DNA of 64,000 bases from Dolomedes plantarius (GCA_907164885.2 OU015493.1:56921802-56985801); one strand, 5' to 3'; positions 1 through 11,716 are shown, numbered from the stretch's first letter. The notes: generated from the letters alone by a model not told the origin. A program made the numbers and translations.

Positions 1-271
1 TCGCGAATTTTTTATACCCCGATCACCCGAGCTAGTGCACGAGCTTGCCCTGATAATTTTGGAAAACATAGATAATCCCAAAATAGCCCTTCTACCTTAA
101 AGAATGAGCTGTTTAGATACTTTAATTAAATGTTATTTTTAATGCGTATAAGATTTGGAGATTTTAAATTTTTCTTCTGGTAAAGAAACGCGTTGTTGTC
201 TATGAGGTATGTTGCAATTCTTACGGATACTTTATTTTACACGAAACGCAACTTACATTTGTCTGACGAAA
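1..271. other. AT-rich sequence without a gene
   Basis: No recognisable element or coding frame. It is plain AT-rich sequence up to the target duplication of the first solo LTR. Confidence 0.5.
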
Positions 272-276
272 GTATA

Positions 277-800
277 TGTCAGAGGCATGCATACATGGTA
301 GTGCTGAACCCGTTCCTATTTGCAAAAAGTCTTTCCATATGCGACCAATTTAAAAAAAGATTGACAGTGGTCGTTAAACAAGTCGTTAAGGAAAGGAAAG
401 TAAATACAGCCACCAAGGGGACCAGATGCTCTGACACACTAACTGACCGGAAGCCGCGGGAGCTTTCCCACGCCGATCCAGAAGCTTCTAGAATGATCTG
501 GATTTTCTGAAAGATGGAGTATAAAAAGGGACAGAGAGGAGGTCCAAGAAGGAGAGAAAGAAAAGAGGTAACTATGAGACATGCGTCCTGTCTCTATGCT
601 GAACTTTGGACTGAACTGAGTTACGACTCTCTCTCTCTCTGGTTTTCGACGGATTGATAATTGATAATGATTGATTAATAATGGAAATTTTGTATTTTTG
701 ATTCTGCTTATATATATATGAATAAATTAAGATCTATGTATATATGTAAAGAAGAGGTGGTTTGTGTCCATGGAAACCATAAACAAGCTACTTCACGACA
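277..800 (+). mobile_element. Solo LTR, TGTCAG...GACA type
   Basis: The segment begins TGTCAGAGGC and ends CACGACA. It is flanked on both sides by the same 5-bp sequence GTATA (272-276 and 801-805), the target duplication expected for an LTR retrotransposon. Inside, a TATAAAAAGG box lies at 520-529 and an AATAAA signal at 721-726, which sets the plus orientation (U3-R-U5). No internal region or second LTR is present, so it is best read as the product of LTR-LTR recombination. A TTG-started frame across 193-510 overlaps its edge and is not a gene. The family resembles the LTRs at 10931 and 45603 by its TGTCAG start. Confidence 0.8.
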
Positions 801-805
801 GTATA

Positions 806-2499
806 TAAAGTAGAAAAATACAAAAAATTTTTGGAATCCATTGCACCGTGAATTTTTTTATGTATTGTGTTGGTAAACGTATAAAACCCGAATGCGGAAT
901 ATTAACAAAATGTGCTCCGGTAACGACACTACTTTATGAAAACATCTTGCCGGGAACCATGGCGAGTTATTCGAAACTGTCTATACAAGGACTAGAAGGA
1001 GATGCTGCTTATGATACTTAAGGCCTTTCATCTTTTTTTAAACTCATGGTTTTTTTTTACACACGGTTATTAGGCAGTTCAGTGTAATATACACCAACTG
1101 TATTTCAAGGAAGGCAAGGAATCCTCTAACCTCTTCTCCTTTGTTGCAACATGTTAAACACCATTTTTGAAAGAACCCCTTGGACAGAACAATAAGTATC
1201 CAACTTTAAATCGTCAGCTGATGACTCAACCAAGACGGCAAGCACTTAAGTCATTATAGATTTTACTATAAATGCATAAATGCCAGTACAATTTACTTCT
1301 AATTCTTATTATAATTTTTAAAAAAAAGTCTTATTTGTGTGAGCCTGTGTTTTAACATGAGCTGCGTTGTATACATTGCAAAAACTTTTTGAATATTGTG
1401 TTTATTCTCTTAAAATAAAATTATGTTGTGCTTTGGCAACAGGTAAGAAGCATCTTTAATGTTCATAATAACTTCAGCTTATCTAGGCTTATTTCAGGAT
1501 TGACCAACATTGTCGAATATGTCTCATTATATGGTGTATAGTTACCGTCAAAACATATCATGCACCGTTTCCTTTTGTTACCTACAGTAGATGTCAGTAT
1601 GCCACAGTTAAATTGCAATGTTGAAGCATTACTTATGACTAATACACAATGAAAATAGGCAGCTTTGTATCATACGAGGCGTGAAGGATTGGCATAAAAT
1701 GCCCTAGCCCATTCTTCTGATTGTTCCATGCTTTACGAGAAGAATCTCACGCATATCAGTCATATTAGCAACCATGGAATTTAAATGACTTGTTCGAATA
1801 CTTTGGATAATGTAGAGGTATGTAGAAGGAATACTACTGTAGCATTCAGATTTTATATATGCAACCGTTTGTACGCAGCTGTGTATAACATATTTATGTA
1901 AGTAGCGATGGTCACTCTAAAGTTACAGTGGTCTATAGTGTGTGGCCAGTGATAGAAAACACAACTTATCAAAGCAACTATTTATTTTATTGGTAATGTA
2001 TGGGTCAGATACTGCCCCCACATAACCCAACGGTCAATTCCGTTTTACAGAAATGATGCAGATACCTGGTTAAGGTCTCTTTCCTTTAGAAACTTAATCA
2101 CTCAGCACTCTTCGATGTTATGGCCATACAACCATTCTCGATGCATTTCTTCCGAGGATGGCTTCATTTCCCGTTTACAAGAATCGGAGAATCTCAATCA
2201 TTCAGATAGTCTTGCTGTTCGTAAAAGCAGTCACTACTTACTGGGCTTATTGTCGAGAAATTGCGATGAAATGATAACTTCAGCGATCCTTTTTTGTCGT
2301 TTGGGGAAAAGTACTCTAGGACGGTTGCTCTCACTTTCACCATCAGAGGTATCTCTTCCCTACTTGTTTCGGGATCGAGATTTTCGGCAATTTTTTTCTC
2401 AACATGGCAACAGCACATTGTCGTTATTGATGTCGCTCGCCTGCAATGAAAAAAGAAAATTGATGGAATAGGTGGACTTTTTTCGTACATAATGCATCA
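806..2499. other. AT-rich sequence without a recognised gene
   Basis: Several short frames open here, including 118 codons on plus at 2115-2471 and 98 on minus at 2194-2490. They overlap each other antisense, show no known domain, and are not supported as genes. No inverted or direct repeat structure was recognised. Confidence 0.4.
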
Positions 2500-2541
2500 T
2501 ATTAGAGCAGGGATACTCACACTGCGGCACACCAAGCTTTT

Positions 2542-2770
2542 ATGTGCGTCCCGAAACACTCACACACATTATCAGGCAGGTGCTTTTGTAAACATAATTT
2601 TGGAAATGAGTGCCTGAAAATACAAAACTGTACAAAATTGTGCCCCATACTGCTCACGTTGTTCGCATCAACGTATCTTTGGGAATCATCCAATTCCAAA
2701 CTGAAATATGCGAAGAACGTGTATGGAAATTTGCGTATTGATTCTTATCTTGATGACGTATTGAGAATAG
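2542..2770 (+). pseudogene. hAT transposase C-terminal fragment
   Basis: The plus-strand translation contains LLTLFASTYLWESSNSKLKY followed by about 20 residues ending in SYLDDVLRI. This matches the C-terminal dimerisation block of hAT transposases of the ZBED/GTF2IRD2-like group. In that group a motif of the form LF-S-TY-CE--FS is followed by K-K--R-RL-DE-L--LLRI. Two family-typical residues, the cysteine and phenylalanine, have changed here. There is no N-terminal BED zinc finger or DDE core upstream within the element. The frame is cut by the solo LTR that begins at 2771, which supplies the apparent stop. I infer a dead remnant that cannot produce a transposase. The family call is fairly safe because of the spacing of the conserved residues, but it is only about 45 residues long. 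Confidence 0.6.
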
Positions 2771-3740
2771 TGTAACATATTCCGTGTTTGGTGTCAAAGC
2801 CGACACGCTAGGTAGCGTCACACCGGTTATGTTTAGTGATAAACAGCTTACTAATAAGAACTTTTTACAATGAATATCAATTTATTAGAGATTCTGGATT
2901 AGATACTTCACGATTAGGTCGTGTTCTGGAACATACACTTTACATTAATAATGTCCTTTGAAGTCTGCGATGCACGCTAAAGATTGTCCGTTCAGCTGGC
3001 TGGCTGATCTGTCGCTACGGATCGTAGATCGGGCCTTCAGGCAATAAAACTCTAATTGCAGAAGTCTCAGTTGCTGGGAATGGATTCCACTCGTCGGAAC
3101 AGGCTGGAATGAGGCGAACTCGAACTCCAGACGCAGTGTGGTCTAATTATCAGAGTAGTGGACGGTTCGTCCCACGTTCTCACCAAAGAAGCTAGCTGCT
3201 TCGAAAATACTAAAGATCAAGTTTTGATCTCTAAATGACCCTTCTCAGCGAGAAAAAGGTCTTCTTCACACAGGGGGCTGAGCCTCCAAATGTCGAAGTC
3301 ATTTAAAGTGACTGGAGCTAGGAGATCAGTTATCACTCCTAAACTCAGGCTTCGAAATCTCGTCTCAAAACTCGTCTCTCCTTTAAAAATCTCCTGCATC
3401 CGTTTTTACCACTTTTTCCCCTGGCGGGATCTGTAACATCCTCCGTCTCTCAAGCTTGATTCGGATAGGCTGGTCAGCCTAGGCCGTGTGCAAAACGGTG
3501 CTTGTTCTTTATTTCTTCAGCGCACGTTGGGTCATTAAGTCGTCTCATCAGGGGGATGGTCTGCCTTTGTTAGTCTTTTGTGATATAGTGTCTTCGCTGT
3601 AGACATCGGGGCGCCTCGCTATTGTCAAGTCGCTCCTCGCTTGCGAGTCGAAAACTGACTCCTTTTGTAAGTGACCCTCGGCCGGGGGAACTATTCTTTT
3701 CGCATTCCGCCGCTGGGCCATGAGGAGGGGAAATCTCACA
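2771..3740 (-). mobile_element. Solo LTR, family with a second copy at 42892
   Basis: The segment has TGTAACATAT at its left edge and AATCTCACA at its right, so its ends are TGT...ACA. The 4-bp duplication ATAG lies at 2767-2770 and 3741-3744. The copy at 42892-43744 shares the ends and the long internal blocks, for example GGAGCTAGGAGATCAG and TATCACTCCTAAACTC. Reading on minus, a poly(A)-type AATAAA falls near 2880, so the LTR is in minus orientation. The hAT right-end duplicate at 5226-5270 shows what this locus looks like without the LTR. Confidence 0.8.
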
Positions 3741-3955
3741 ATAGCATGTGTCAAGTATAAACCTGATTTGTCCAAAATAGTTAAAATGTTGTCTCAAGAT
3801 AAAAAAAATAACACCCACTTTAAAAATAAAGGTAGGATACATTTAGGTTCTGAGTTTTATTTTTGATATTATTATATTATGAGGAATAGTGTACTATGCT
3901 GCCTCCCATAGCAAACATATGCATGTAGCTTGAGAGAAAAAATGATTGAGTACGG
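3741..3955. repeat. First copy of the hAT right-end repeat
   Basis: From ACCTGATTTGTCCAAAATAG (about 3760) to the TACGGCTA end, this stretch matches 5274-5470 over its length. Shared blocks include AGCAAACATATGCATG and TACATTTAGGTT. It continues the sequence broken by the solo LTR at 2771-3740. Confidence 0.65.
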
Positions 3956-4121
3956 CTAGGTTGGATGGTACTAGTTTAAAAAAAATAAGCTTCAATTTCA
4001 TTTAGATTTCAATTTACTTCCTAATAAAAATTTCATACTTAACCCAAATCTTGGCAACAGATATCTTTCTTTAAATTTGATCCAAGATTATTTTCAATCG
4101 ATGTCGACTAAATAATTACTC

Positions 4122-5020
4122 TGTGAGACTCTCACATGGCGCGAAACAGGCTCAATCTGAATTTTTAAAAATCGATACAGAGGTGACTAGTTTAAGTGTG
4201 ATCGACAGGATCATAAACTCCTCAATGGAAACCTGCACAGGTGATGAGGTCTGTAACTGGAAAGAGCTTTTTAAAAGAGGACTATTGCTAAGTGAAATGG
4301 ACAGGCTATTTAGAATGGTTAGGAAAAAGATCATTAGCGCAGGAAGAGGTGCGACGAAAGAATGCGGTGAGCTCAGCTGACTCCGCCGGCATGGACAGGT
4401 GAACTAACAGGAAACCGAAAAAGCGGGCTGCCGACAAAGGATTGCAAAGGTGACTCCCGATAAGTAAGGTAAATGCACCTATAATGGGCCATGTCCCTAT
4501 ATTGGGCCGCCCTTTAGAAATGTCAAGAAATTAAGGGTCTATTGTTACCTAAGGCAGTAGAAGGGGTGAGGGTGATTGGCCGGGCCACGGTAACTATAGA
4601 CCCTTAATTTCTTGACATTTCTAAAGGGCGGCCCAATATAGGGACATGGCCCATTATAGGTGCATTTACCTTATGATAGATACTGCACGTGGTGCAATGG
4701 AACTTACTAGATTTTTCCAAGAAAGGTTATAAATGAACGAGACATCACGATGCAAGAGAGATTATAGACTAAAGACTTTTCGATGTCATGAGCGAGGTGA
4801 GGGAGAATGGAGAATCAACAGACCGGCGTCTCTATTGAAGTGTATTATCAACCTCACACTCCCTAAACTGTGTGTGACGAAGGTTCGACTGAACGAAATT
4901 ACTGTATAGGATTATAATTGTAAATAGTTACCATTAAACTATATGTACATATGAGCAACTTATATGTTTATGCATGAATTGACGAGACACCTATATATAC
5001 AGGGTCACGACGACTCTACA
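4122..5020 (+). mobile_element. Solo LTR containing a fold-back MITE
   Basis: Ends are TGTGAGACTCTCACATGG at the left and CGACGACTCTACA at the right. The 5-bp duplication TACTC is present on both sides (4117-4121 and 5021-5025). The last ~300 bp resemble the minus-strand LTR fragment at 10030-10275, including the ACGAGACAC and GTCACGACGA blocks near the end. A frame of 85 codons at 4123-4380 lies wholly within the LTR and has no recognised domain. The MITE at 4465-4673 was inserted later. Confidence 0.75.
4465..4673. mobile_element. Fold-back MITE, TA-flanked
   Basis: Two ~85-bp arms (4465-4549 and 4589-4673) are nearly perfect inverted repeats around a ~39-bp loop. I saw one mismatch near the loop. 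The outer ends read TAAGGTAAATGCACC and its complement, so a TA duplication fits a Tc1/mariner-type target site. It carries no coding sequence. If transcribed it would fold into a long hairpin. Confidence 0.85.
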
Positions 5021-5225
5021 TACTCTTTGCCAAAATATTTAATTTAAAACATGTAAGTTTTTTTCATATTTCAAAGATGTCAATAAAAAAGTAACACAAA
5101 TCCCTGTATTGTGATATTTTTTAAAGAAAACACTTTAATTTACAAGTTTATATAATTCTTTTTCAGATTATATGGTCACTAAACCAAATTATTGAAAAGA
5201 TTTTTTCAATCTTAATTTTTTTAAA

Positions 5226-5470
5226 TTTTAATCTTGATGGCGTATTGAGAGTAGCAAGTAGCAAATATTAACCCGATTTCTTTAAAATAGTCAAAAGTTT
5301 GTCTTAACACAAAAAAAACTCTCATTTTTTTAAAAAGTTTTAATACATTTAGGTTTTGAATTTTATTCTTTTCATTATTATGTTATGAGGTACAGTGCAC
5401 TATGTTGCAGCCCGTGTAAAGTAGCAAACATATGCATGCGGCCCGAGAGGAAAAAGGTTGAGTATGGCTG
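5226..5470. repeat. Second copy of the hAT right-end repeat
   Basis: This stretch repeats 2745-2770 plus 3741-3955 without the intervening LTR. The sequence CTTGATGGCGTATTGAGAGT runs straight on to the AAATATTAACCCGATTTC block. It therefore acts as an unoccupied reference for the LTR insertion at 2771. Confidence 0.65.
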
Positions 5471-5478
5471 TATTAGAC

Positions 5479-6639
5479 GATTAGATTACATACATGAAAG
5501 CAGTATAGAGAATTCATTAAACTTTCTACCTAAAGAATTCTCCTGTAACAGGCTCATTAATCCATATAAGAGCGCAGGATCGAAACGCTGAAACTCTCCC
5601 TATGAATATTGTGAACATAATAAATTAAACGAATAAACATAATTATAATAAGTTTTTCTTAATCTGGATTTATTTCTTTTGTAGAATTTCAGTTTACTTT
5701 TTCAATGATTATCTCCTTTCATATAGAAATGGCTGCGTATTCCCCTCATTCTATGGAAGTATTGACGTTAATTTCTATTCCTCTCTATATATATTTCTAC
5801 ATTTTCCTTGATTCTCTGCAATTTAGTATGGTTTTTGTTTTCAATTAATTTTATTTCTTGACATATCTGTACATGGATTTCGTCAAATTACGTTCTGTGC
5901 GTAGTATTCTTTTTTTATTTTTTATCAATTTTGTTTAGTTATGTTACAATTTCATTTCAACCTATAATGCAAAAAGAATTTATTTGAATGATTCATTTTT
6001 CCTTATAGCACAAAAAAAAAGTTTTAAAAAGTTAGTTTATTCCTATAAAAAGTTCCTTTAAAAAGTTAGTTTATTCCTATATAACGAATTCTCTTTGTAG
6101 TGAAATTTTTTTAGTGAAATGAAGGGATCTGTTTACTTAATCAGATTCAAAACTTCATTGGGTTTGTACAGCTTTTATTTCCGTTTAATTTCGCTACTTT
6201 AAATGCATATTAAATATTTAATTGTATTAAAGTCTGTGTGGAACATTTTTATCAATTCACTTTTGTTTTGCTTGTTGAATCATTCTCACCCAATGCGAGA
6301 AACGACTTTATTCGGGCAATTCTGATATTTTAAAATACGTGACTATAAAATTATATTAATTTAGTTCAGTTTTAAATCTTTTTCATTTTAGTAGACCTCT
6401 CTCTTATAACAAGAGAGTTATATCCTATTAAACGAATTCTCGCTAAAAGGATTTTTTTTTAAAAGAGAATGACGAGACTTATCTCGTTTAAAACTTTCAG
6501 AGTCATCTGTTTACTCAAAGCTTTACATACTTAAGAAAATAAAATCTGGCCTGCGAGTTCTTTTGAGCTCCCATTCACAGGTGCCTAACACTGGAGGTTT
6601 CAGTTTCGAGAATATGAGCTAAGAATGTTCACAGAGTTT
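5479..6639. other. AT-rich sequence, no gene
   Basis: No gene seen. A 25-bp exact direct repeat (6023-6047 and 6057-6081, containing AGTTAGTTTATTCCTATA) lies 9 bp apart. A diverged block with AACGAATTCTC occurs at 6083 and again at 6429, possibly an old MITE remnant. Confidence 0.4.
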
Positions 6640-6990
6640 TTTTGTATACGAAGGAGATAAGTGATCGCGTAGGCCCGATGTGCCTCGTCACTGACTTAGA
6701 CCACTGTCGCCGTCAGGGGCCCGGTATCCAATCACACTCCGGGCCGGCTCCCGAGGATATCTGGCAGTTTAAATATCAATTAAGCGGCTCTTATCTCCGA
6801 GGGGGGGGAGCGCATTGTCATGCAAATTGGAATCGAAAAGACTTTTTCGCGCACGCCTTATTATTCTTTTCCGTTCAAAGAGAGAGAGAGAGAGAAAAGG
6901 CCTTTATTTTATTTCCACACACCTTAAGACTCTCTGAGCATCAGGATTTCCTGCTCGGTATCAGTGGGCTCTCTGGGTAATAGAAAGAGA
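6640..6990. other. GC-richer non-repetitive island, possible regulatory element
   Basis: This stretch is compositionally unlike its AT-rich neighbours and contains no recognised transposon. It includes an octamer-like ATGCAAAT, a GATA-type TTATCT and a homeodomain-type CAATTAAG within about 70 bp, followed by a GA microsatellite at 6880-6895. A 112-codon frame here has no domain. The regulatory reading is inference from composition only. Confidence 0.25.
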
Positions 6991-8999
6991 GTAGGCAAAA
7001 CCAATTCGATTTTTGCAGAGGGGGGATGAGAAAAAAAAAACATTTTTATTCTCCGATTGTTTCCTGAGGTTTGGTAATGTGCATTCAGTCTTTTGTCTCT
7101 CGTAAATGACTGAATTCGGTTGGTTTTAATGGGACCCAATAATCGATCACTAGTCGAGACACTGGTCATGCCTTCGAAAACAGTCCTGTCAAGTTCAGAG
7201 GGAGGGGGAAAATCCTTAGCATTAGACTCGTAATCTTACAGATGAATGGGGAAAAAATTACAGAATCAACAGCTCAAAAGCAGCAGAGAAAACTAGACGC
7301 TCAAGAGACTTTGACTATTGAAGTCCCGCTAATTCACCGAGAAGGGATAGTGAAAAATATGAAGTTAAATAACTTCTATGTCAAAAAGTAGTCGAAGCAT
7401 AAACTAACTTAATCCAAAAGAAGACAGTTAAAAGCTCTTATCCTATTTATCACATCTGGGAAGTAGAATATCCTGTTTTAATATTCAGAAAATTTCGACG
7501 TCCACTTTGCGTCAGTTTATATCACTTTACGACAAAAAATTTGTATTTATTGTTGTATGAATGCTTTTGTTGTTAAGTTCAACACCGATGTCACACCAGC
7601 GATAATATTACTTTTATGAAGTCACGAAACGTTTCTAATTTAATACTAATTTTGGTTTCACACCAGCCTGAAAAAGATTCATTTCGATAATCAAGTCACT
7701 ATCTCATGTTTAGCTCTTTTCGCGTGGTATCAGACTGATGCTCCCTGCACTCCAGGCAAGTGTAAGTTACAGGCAGAACACTTGCCTGGTCATAACTTTA
7801 AAAAAAAGTCCTGTTGGTGAGCTCCCAAGTTCGATCAGCGTATGGCCATTTATGTTGACCACTTTCACCGGCTGCAAGGATGAAAGAAGAGTGCAGAGAT
7901 TGGACTCAGCGGGTCTGTGAGGACGAGAAGCGTGTAAGCGAAATTTTCTTTGAATGCCTGATGAGAGAACCAAGCTTTGTTGAATTCCATTTGGACACTA
8001 TATGCATCATTACCCATCTACTTGCCCCTCCGGCTTAGTCTTACTAAGTAAGCCAAACCAGAAAGTAATAATATTGATTTCCAATTTAAAAGTGTTTAAC
8101 AGTACACAGTTTATTCCTACTACTATATTATTATGATTTTGTTTTAGTGATCACTCACGTCAATCTGGAAGACGTCCCTCCAATTTTCCAGGGATGGCAT
8201 TCAGAAGCCGGGAGGGTCTAGTAATTAGATTAGTTAGCTGTGAGCGAAACGGTCACACCACAGTTTAAAACCGATTTCGAGTGGCTACAAACCGCAGGAT
8301 TTGAACCCTTAGACATTTACAATTAAAATCAGAATGTCAGTTTGAAGCTGGGGTATGATAAATTGTCTATCATCGAATAAAGTAAGACACCTTACACCCT
8401 TCAGGACGTCGTTTTTTAGTGTTTTCAAGGGTGGAGTCAAGACGAATCAAAGATATTTAGAAATTTAAGGATGTGAGAAAATTAAACTGATATGACACAT
8501 CATTAATTGATATGGCACATCCTGCATCTACAAGTTAAATACCCTAGAACACTTTAAACGTCATTTTTCAGTTTTTCCAAGGGTCACGTTTTAACGAAAT
8601 TTGACTTTGTTTCACCAACGAGAGAAAATTAAAACGAAACAACTGTTGATAACAGCAAAAATGAATGCCCAGCTGTAAGTGAAACACGATCGTTATGACA
8701 TTTTAGCGAGATAACGACTGCGTTTCATCTACCATGCTAAAAATAGCGTTAAACAATAGTTAATAACTTTGGAAACAAATGCCAAGCTTCCATGAATAAC
8801 ATTTATATGTGGTGAGTATATTTCTTACCCTTAAAAGAGTGTTACGATGTTGTTCAGAACTAGGATTGTTCAAATGGGCATCAGTGAATTGCTAGTCTTA
8901 CACATTTAGTTGTTAATACACCAGAAGCATAAATGGCGATTCCTATAATCGCCAGTGAGTCTTTCGTTTAAAGGAGGAATTGCTCTAAAATTTAGACAC
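6991..8999. other. AT-rich sequence, no gene recognised
   Basis: Short frames only. Near 8290-8310 a minus-strand GGGTTCAAATCCTGC resembles a tRNA-type B box, but no matching A box or arm structure was found. Two diverged ~60-bp blocks (8398-8445 and 8540-8595) share AACGTC/ACGTC and CAAGGGT motifs. Confidence 0.35.
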
Positions 9000-9077
9000 T
9001 GTATATTTAGACACTGAATGTAGACACTGTAAATTTAAATACTGAATTTAGACAATGTAAATTTAGACAATGAATTT
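9000..9077. repeat. Short tandem repeat with TTTAGACA(C/A)TG core
   Basis: Five diverged units of about 13-15 bp containing TAGACACTG, TAGACAATG or AAATACTG alternate with AATTTA spacers. Confidence 0.6.
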
Positions 9078-9079
9078 TC

Positions 9080-9860
9080 AGTCTCAGAGATGAGAAACTA
9101 TGGGTCGTCGGTCTGTGAGCGCAATCCAACCTGTCGCTCCTGGAATCGGACATTGTTCCACTACACCACTTTTGAATGCATCGCAACCACCCATCCGCGG
9201 ACACTCCTCTCTCCATTCCGTTATTAAACTCTTCTTAATTCTCCTCCAGAAAGACAAAAACGACGAATAAACAAAAATCACCTGTGGAAAAGGCGAAGGG
9301 GGGGGGGGGATCCCCAATCGAGGAATGGAACAATGAGGCAACTATAAAAGACACCTCCGAAAAAATAAAAGAAGACGAAACTTTTCTGCTAAATTGACTC
9401 CGGGACGCGATAAAATCCCTCTCTGCGCTTCCCCTGTACAACCCCTCTGCCATTATTATTATATATTTTAGTAGATGAAAAGGGCCCTTTCCTTTTGAAA
9501 ACGAAGTTGATGCCCATTGTCTCCGATTCAAAAGTGGAGATTTTAATTAAAGGCTTAAGCGCTGTAGAACAAAGGACTTGCCACTGATATCTCGCCACTG
9601 ACGTGTTTCTTTCGATTGGGGTAGAGGACGGCAGGTGGGGGAGGTTAAGTTATCGGATCGCGGATGGGTCGAATCGGGAGAGAATGATTTTTCGGGGTGC
9701 AAGATGGGTTTTTGGCTGCATTCGAGTCGAGGGCGGCCAAGGCGCCAAAAAGTCAGGCGTGACGGGCCAGATCCCGCGGTATTACGTGAAGAAAGATCGG
9801 TTTCGATAAAAGATGTTATCCACTATATTTACTCTGCGTCTCTTTTGACATATGTTCTTA
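9080..9860. other. GC-richer island, possible regulatory sequence
   Basis: Non-repetitive sequence with a long G run near 9299-9309. Overlapping short frames on both strands (up to 98 codons) have no recognised domains and look like chance openings. It ends where AT-rich sequence resumes. Confidence 0.2.
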
Positions 9861-10029
9861 AATGAGCTACGTAGGGATAAAAAAGTGTATGTCAAAATAG
9901 ATTAGTTTTTGCCATATATTGTTGATATATTAACAAGACAAATATAAGCGTTTGAAAAATTCCATGTCAATTAATTAATTTATTCGCGAGAATTAGAAAC
10001 CTTACGGACGGCTATCCAGAGAAGATAGG

Positions 10030-10275
10030 TGTCGGATCGTCGTGACCCGATGTATAAGTGTCTCGTTGATTTAGGTATAAATTGAATAGATTGCTTGCAA
10101 TGTACATCTTGTTTAATATGACATATTTACAATCATAATAATAATATATATGAGTTTGTTCCGTTGAACCATCGTCGTATAGATTAGAGAGAGAGCGGGC
10201 ACACAACACAGTCCAAATTTAAGACCCCAGTCCCTCGATTCTCCGCACTCTTAAACTCGTTAAACTTAAAATAAC
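10030..10275 (-). mobile_element. LTR fragment
   Basis: Read on minus, the last ~250 bp match the 3' part of the LTR at 4122-5020: a TGTAAATA/TTAAAC region, then CAACGAGACACTTATAC and GGGTCACGACGATCCGACA. The left edge TGTCGGATCG would be the LTR terminus. No matching target duplication was found on the other side, so the 5' part is missing or too diverged. A hAT MITE begins directly to the right. Confidence 0.5.
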
Positions 10276-10283
10276 CTATATCA

Positions 10284-10773
10284 CAGGGGTTTCCAACTGG
10301 CGGCCCGGGGGCCGCATGCGGCCCGCGAAGACTTCTAGGAAAATAATTTGCAGCATCAATTTAGATATTCTTAGTTAACGAAAAATATTTTTGTAAAAAT
10401 CTTTATCGTTTTCAAATGCTGTTCATTTACAAAAAACATTGATGTTCCTCGAATTCCATGAAAAGTAGGGTGTCCACTCATGTTTTATTTCATACCCCAC
10501 CCCACTTCTTATTTAAATACCCACTTCTTATTTGACTTTTTTTGTGTGTGTCTGTGTAATTTAACGAAAGTTGGCCAGTTATAATCAAGGTCGTTGTTGG
10601 AAGTTCATCCTCGAATTTTTAAAAATTTCATAGTACATACTATACACAAATTCTCCAAATTCCCCTCCCTCAAGAAAAAATGTCCTGGGTATGGTCCTGA
10701 TTAAATTGCGGCCCGCCACTAGACAGGTGTTTTCGATTGCGGCCCTTGGACACTTGTAAGTTGGAAACCCCTG
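10284..10773. mobile_element. hAT MITE with CAGGGGTTTCCAACTGG ends
   Basis: The left end CAGGGGTTTCCAACTGGCGG and the right end TTGGAAACCCCTG are inverted. An exact 8-bp duplication CTATATCA flanks the element (10276-10283 and 10774-10781). GCGGCCC-type motifs are repeated near both ends. It is 490 bp long and has no coding capacity. The structure is the standard one for a non-autonomous hAT element. Confidence 0.9.
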
Positions 10774-10930
10774 CTATATCACGACTACCTGCTATGACCC
10801 GGAGTTGAATCCTTCTACTCGAACTGCGCGGTAATATTGGGAAGGTGGAGCAGTGTTATTTACAATGATTTTTCTCATATATTGTTCCCTATCTTCTCGA
10901 CTCCAGCGCCTGAGGATGTTGGTCCGTACA

Positions 10931-11531
10931 TGTCAGACTCGCGTCCGACATTCTTAATTGGGACTGAATTAAGGTGAGCGACAGGACCATCAACAAGCTC
11001 AAAAGAACGCAAACAGGTGACAAAGTGGAATGCATCTTTGGAAATGACCAACAATAGGTGATGTGGACACATCATTTAGAATGCTTAGCGAAGGCCGTTA
11101 GCAGTATTCCACAAAGCGAAAAGCAGACAGCAATGGGAATCACTGTAGGTGGTCCACGTACAAAGGAAACCGGAAGATGGGTGTCTGAGCTGTGGAAAGG
11201 TCTAGATGGTTCCCGAAAGAGAGGGGGAAGAATGGATAAATAGAGATGACGGTAACGAAAAGGGTAGATTAGATTTGGACTTTTGAAAGGACGCCACGCG
11301 CGAGCAGAGAGACGGGGTCTCGTTTTGGACTCTCGTTTCGACGGGGACTCGTTTTGGATAATGAACCCCTCTCTCATGAATGTATCAGTGTTCTGGAACA
11401 AACTTTTGTAACTTATTATTAGCCAAGATTTTGATGTTTTAATAAACTAGATAGAAATAAGAGCCATTTCTCCAGTTATGAATAACTCTACGAGACACTG
11501 ATTTAACGAATCACGACGATCCAGGTTTACA
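10931..11531 (+). mobile_element. Solo LTR, same family as the LTR element at 45603
   Basis: It starts TGTCAGACTCGCGTCC and ends CCAGGTTTACA, with the exact 5-bp duplication GTACA on both sides (10926-10930 and 11532-11536). Blocks shared with the LTR at 45603-46137 include TTCTTAA near the start, GACGGTAACGAA/GCCGGTAACGAA, CTCTCATGA, and the end region AATCACGACGAT/GATCACGACCAT. AATAAA at 11441 is the probable poly(A) signal. Confidence 0.85.
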
Positions 11532-11574
11532 GTACATATTTGTCAATGTTTTATAGAATCATCCGACGACGCTG

Positions 11575-11700
11575 ACATTGGTTGGAGTAGAACGATATCC
11601 GAGAGGCTAGGGTGCTGGCAATTCGTACCGAGTCGTATCGAGTCTGTGGGTCCGAGTCCCACTACTGGCATGGATGTTTGGAGCCGTTCGGAATCGGCTT
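11575..11700 (+). repeat. tRNA-like SINE fragment
   Basis: A B-box-like GGTCCGAGTCC (11649-11659) sits in a perfect T-arm: GTGGG stem, 7-base loop, CCCAC stem. The acceptor and D arms do not close, so this is not a functional tRNA gene. The stretch after the T-arm (ACTACTGG) is shared with the minus-strand tRNA-like remnant near 57056, which suggests one SINE family. Confidence 0.4.
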
Positions 11701-11716
11701 TAAGGCTGCTGTGTAC

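Larger units (their letters stand above)
2508..5470. mobile_element. Degraded hAT element carrying two solo LTRs
   Basis: The left end reads CAGGGATACTCACACTGCGG at 2508. The right end at 5470, read on the complement, begins CAGCCATACTCAACC, an imperfect terminal inverted repeat. The 8 bases outside are TATTAGAG (2500-2507) and TATTAGAC (5471-5478), a 7/8 match to a hAT target duplication. The left part encodes a hAT dimerisation-type fragment. The right end is duplicated inside the element (3741-3955 and 5226-5470). Two solo LTRs (2771-3740, 4122-5020) are inserted, and the second contains a fold-back MITE. Alternative: two separate hAT remnants lie side by side and the flank match is chance. 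Confidence 0.55.

Noticed and set aside
193..510. A TTG-started 105-codon frame
   Set aside because: It crosses the boundary of the solo LTR at 277 and lacks any gag-like or host domain.
2115..2490. Antisense frames of 118 and 98 codons
   Set aside because: Mutually overlapping, without domain similarity or coding signals.
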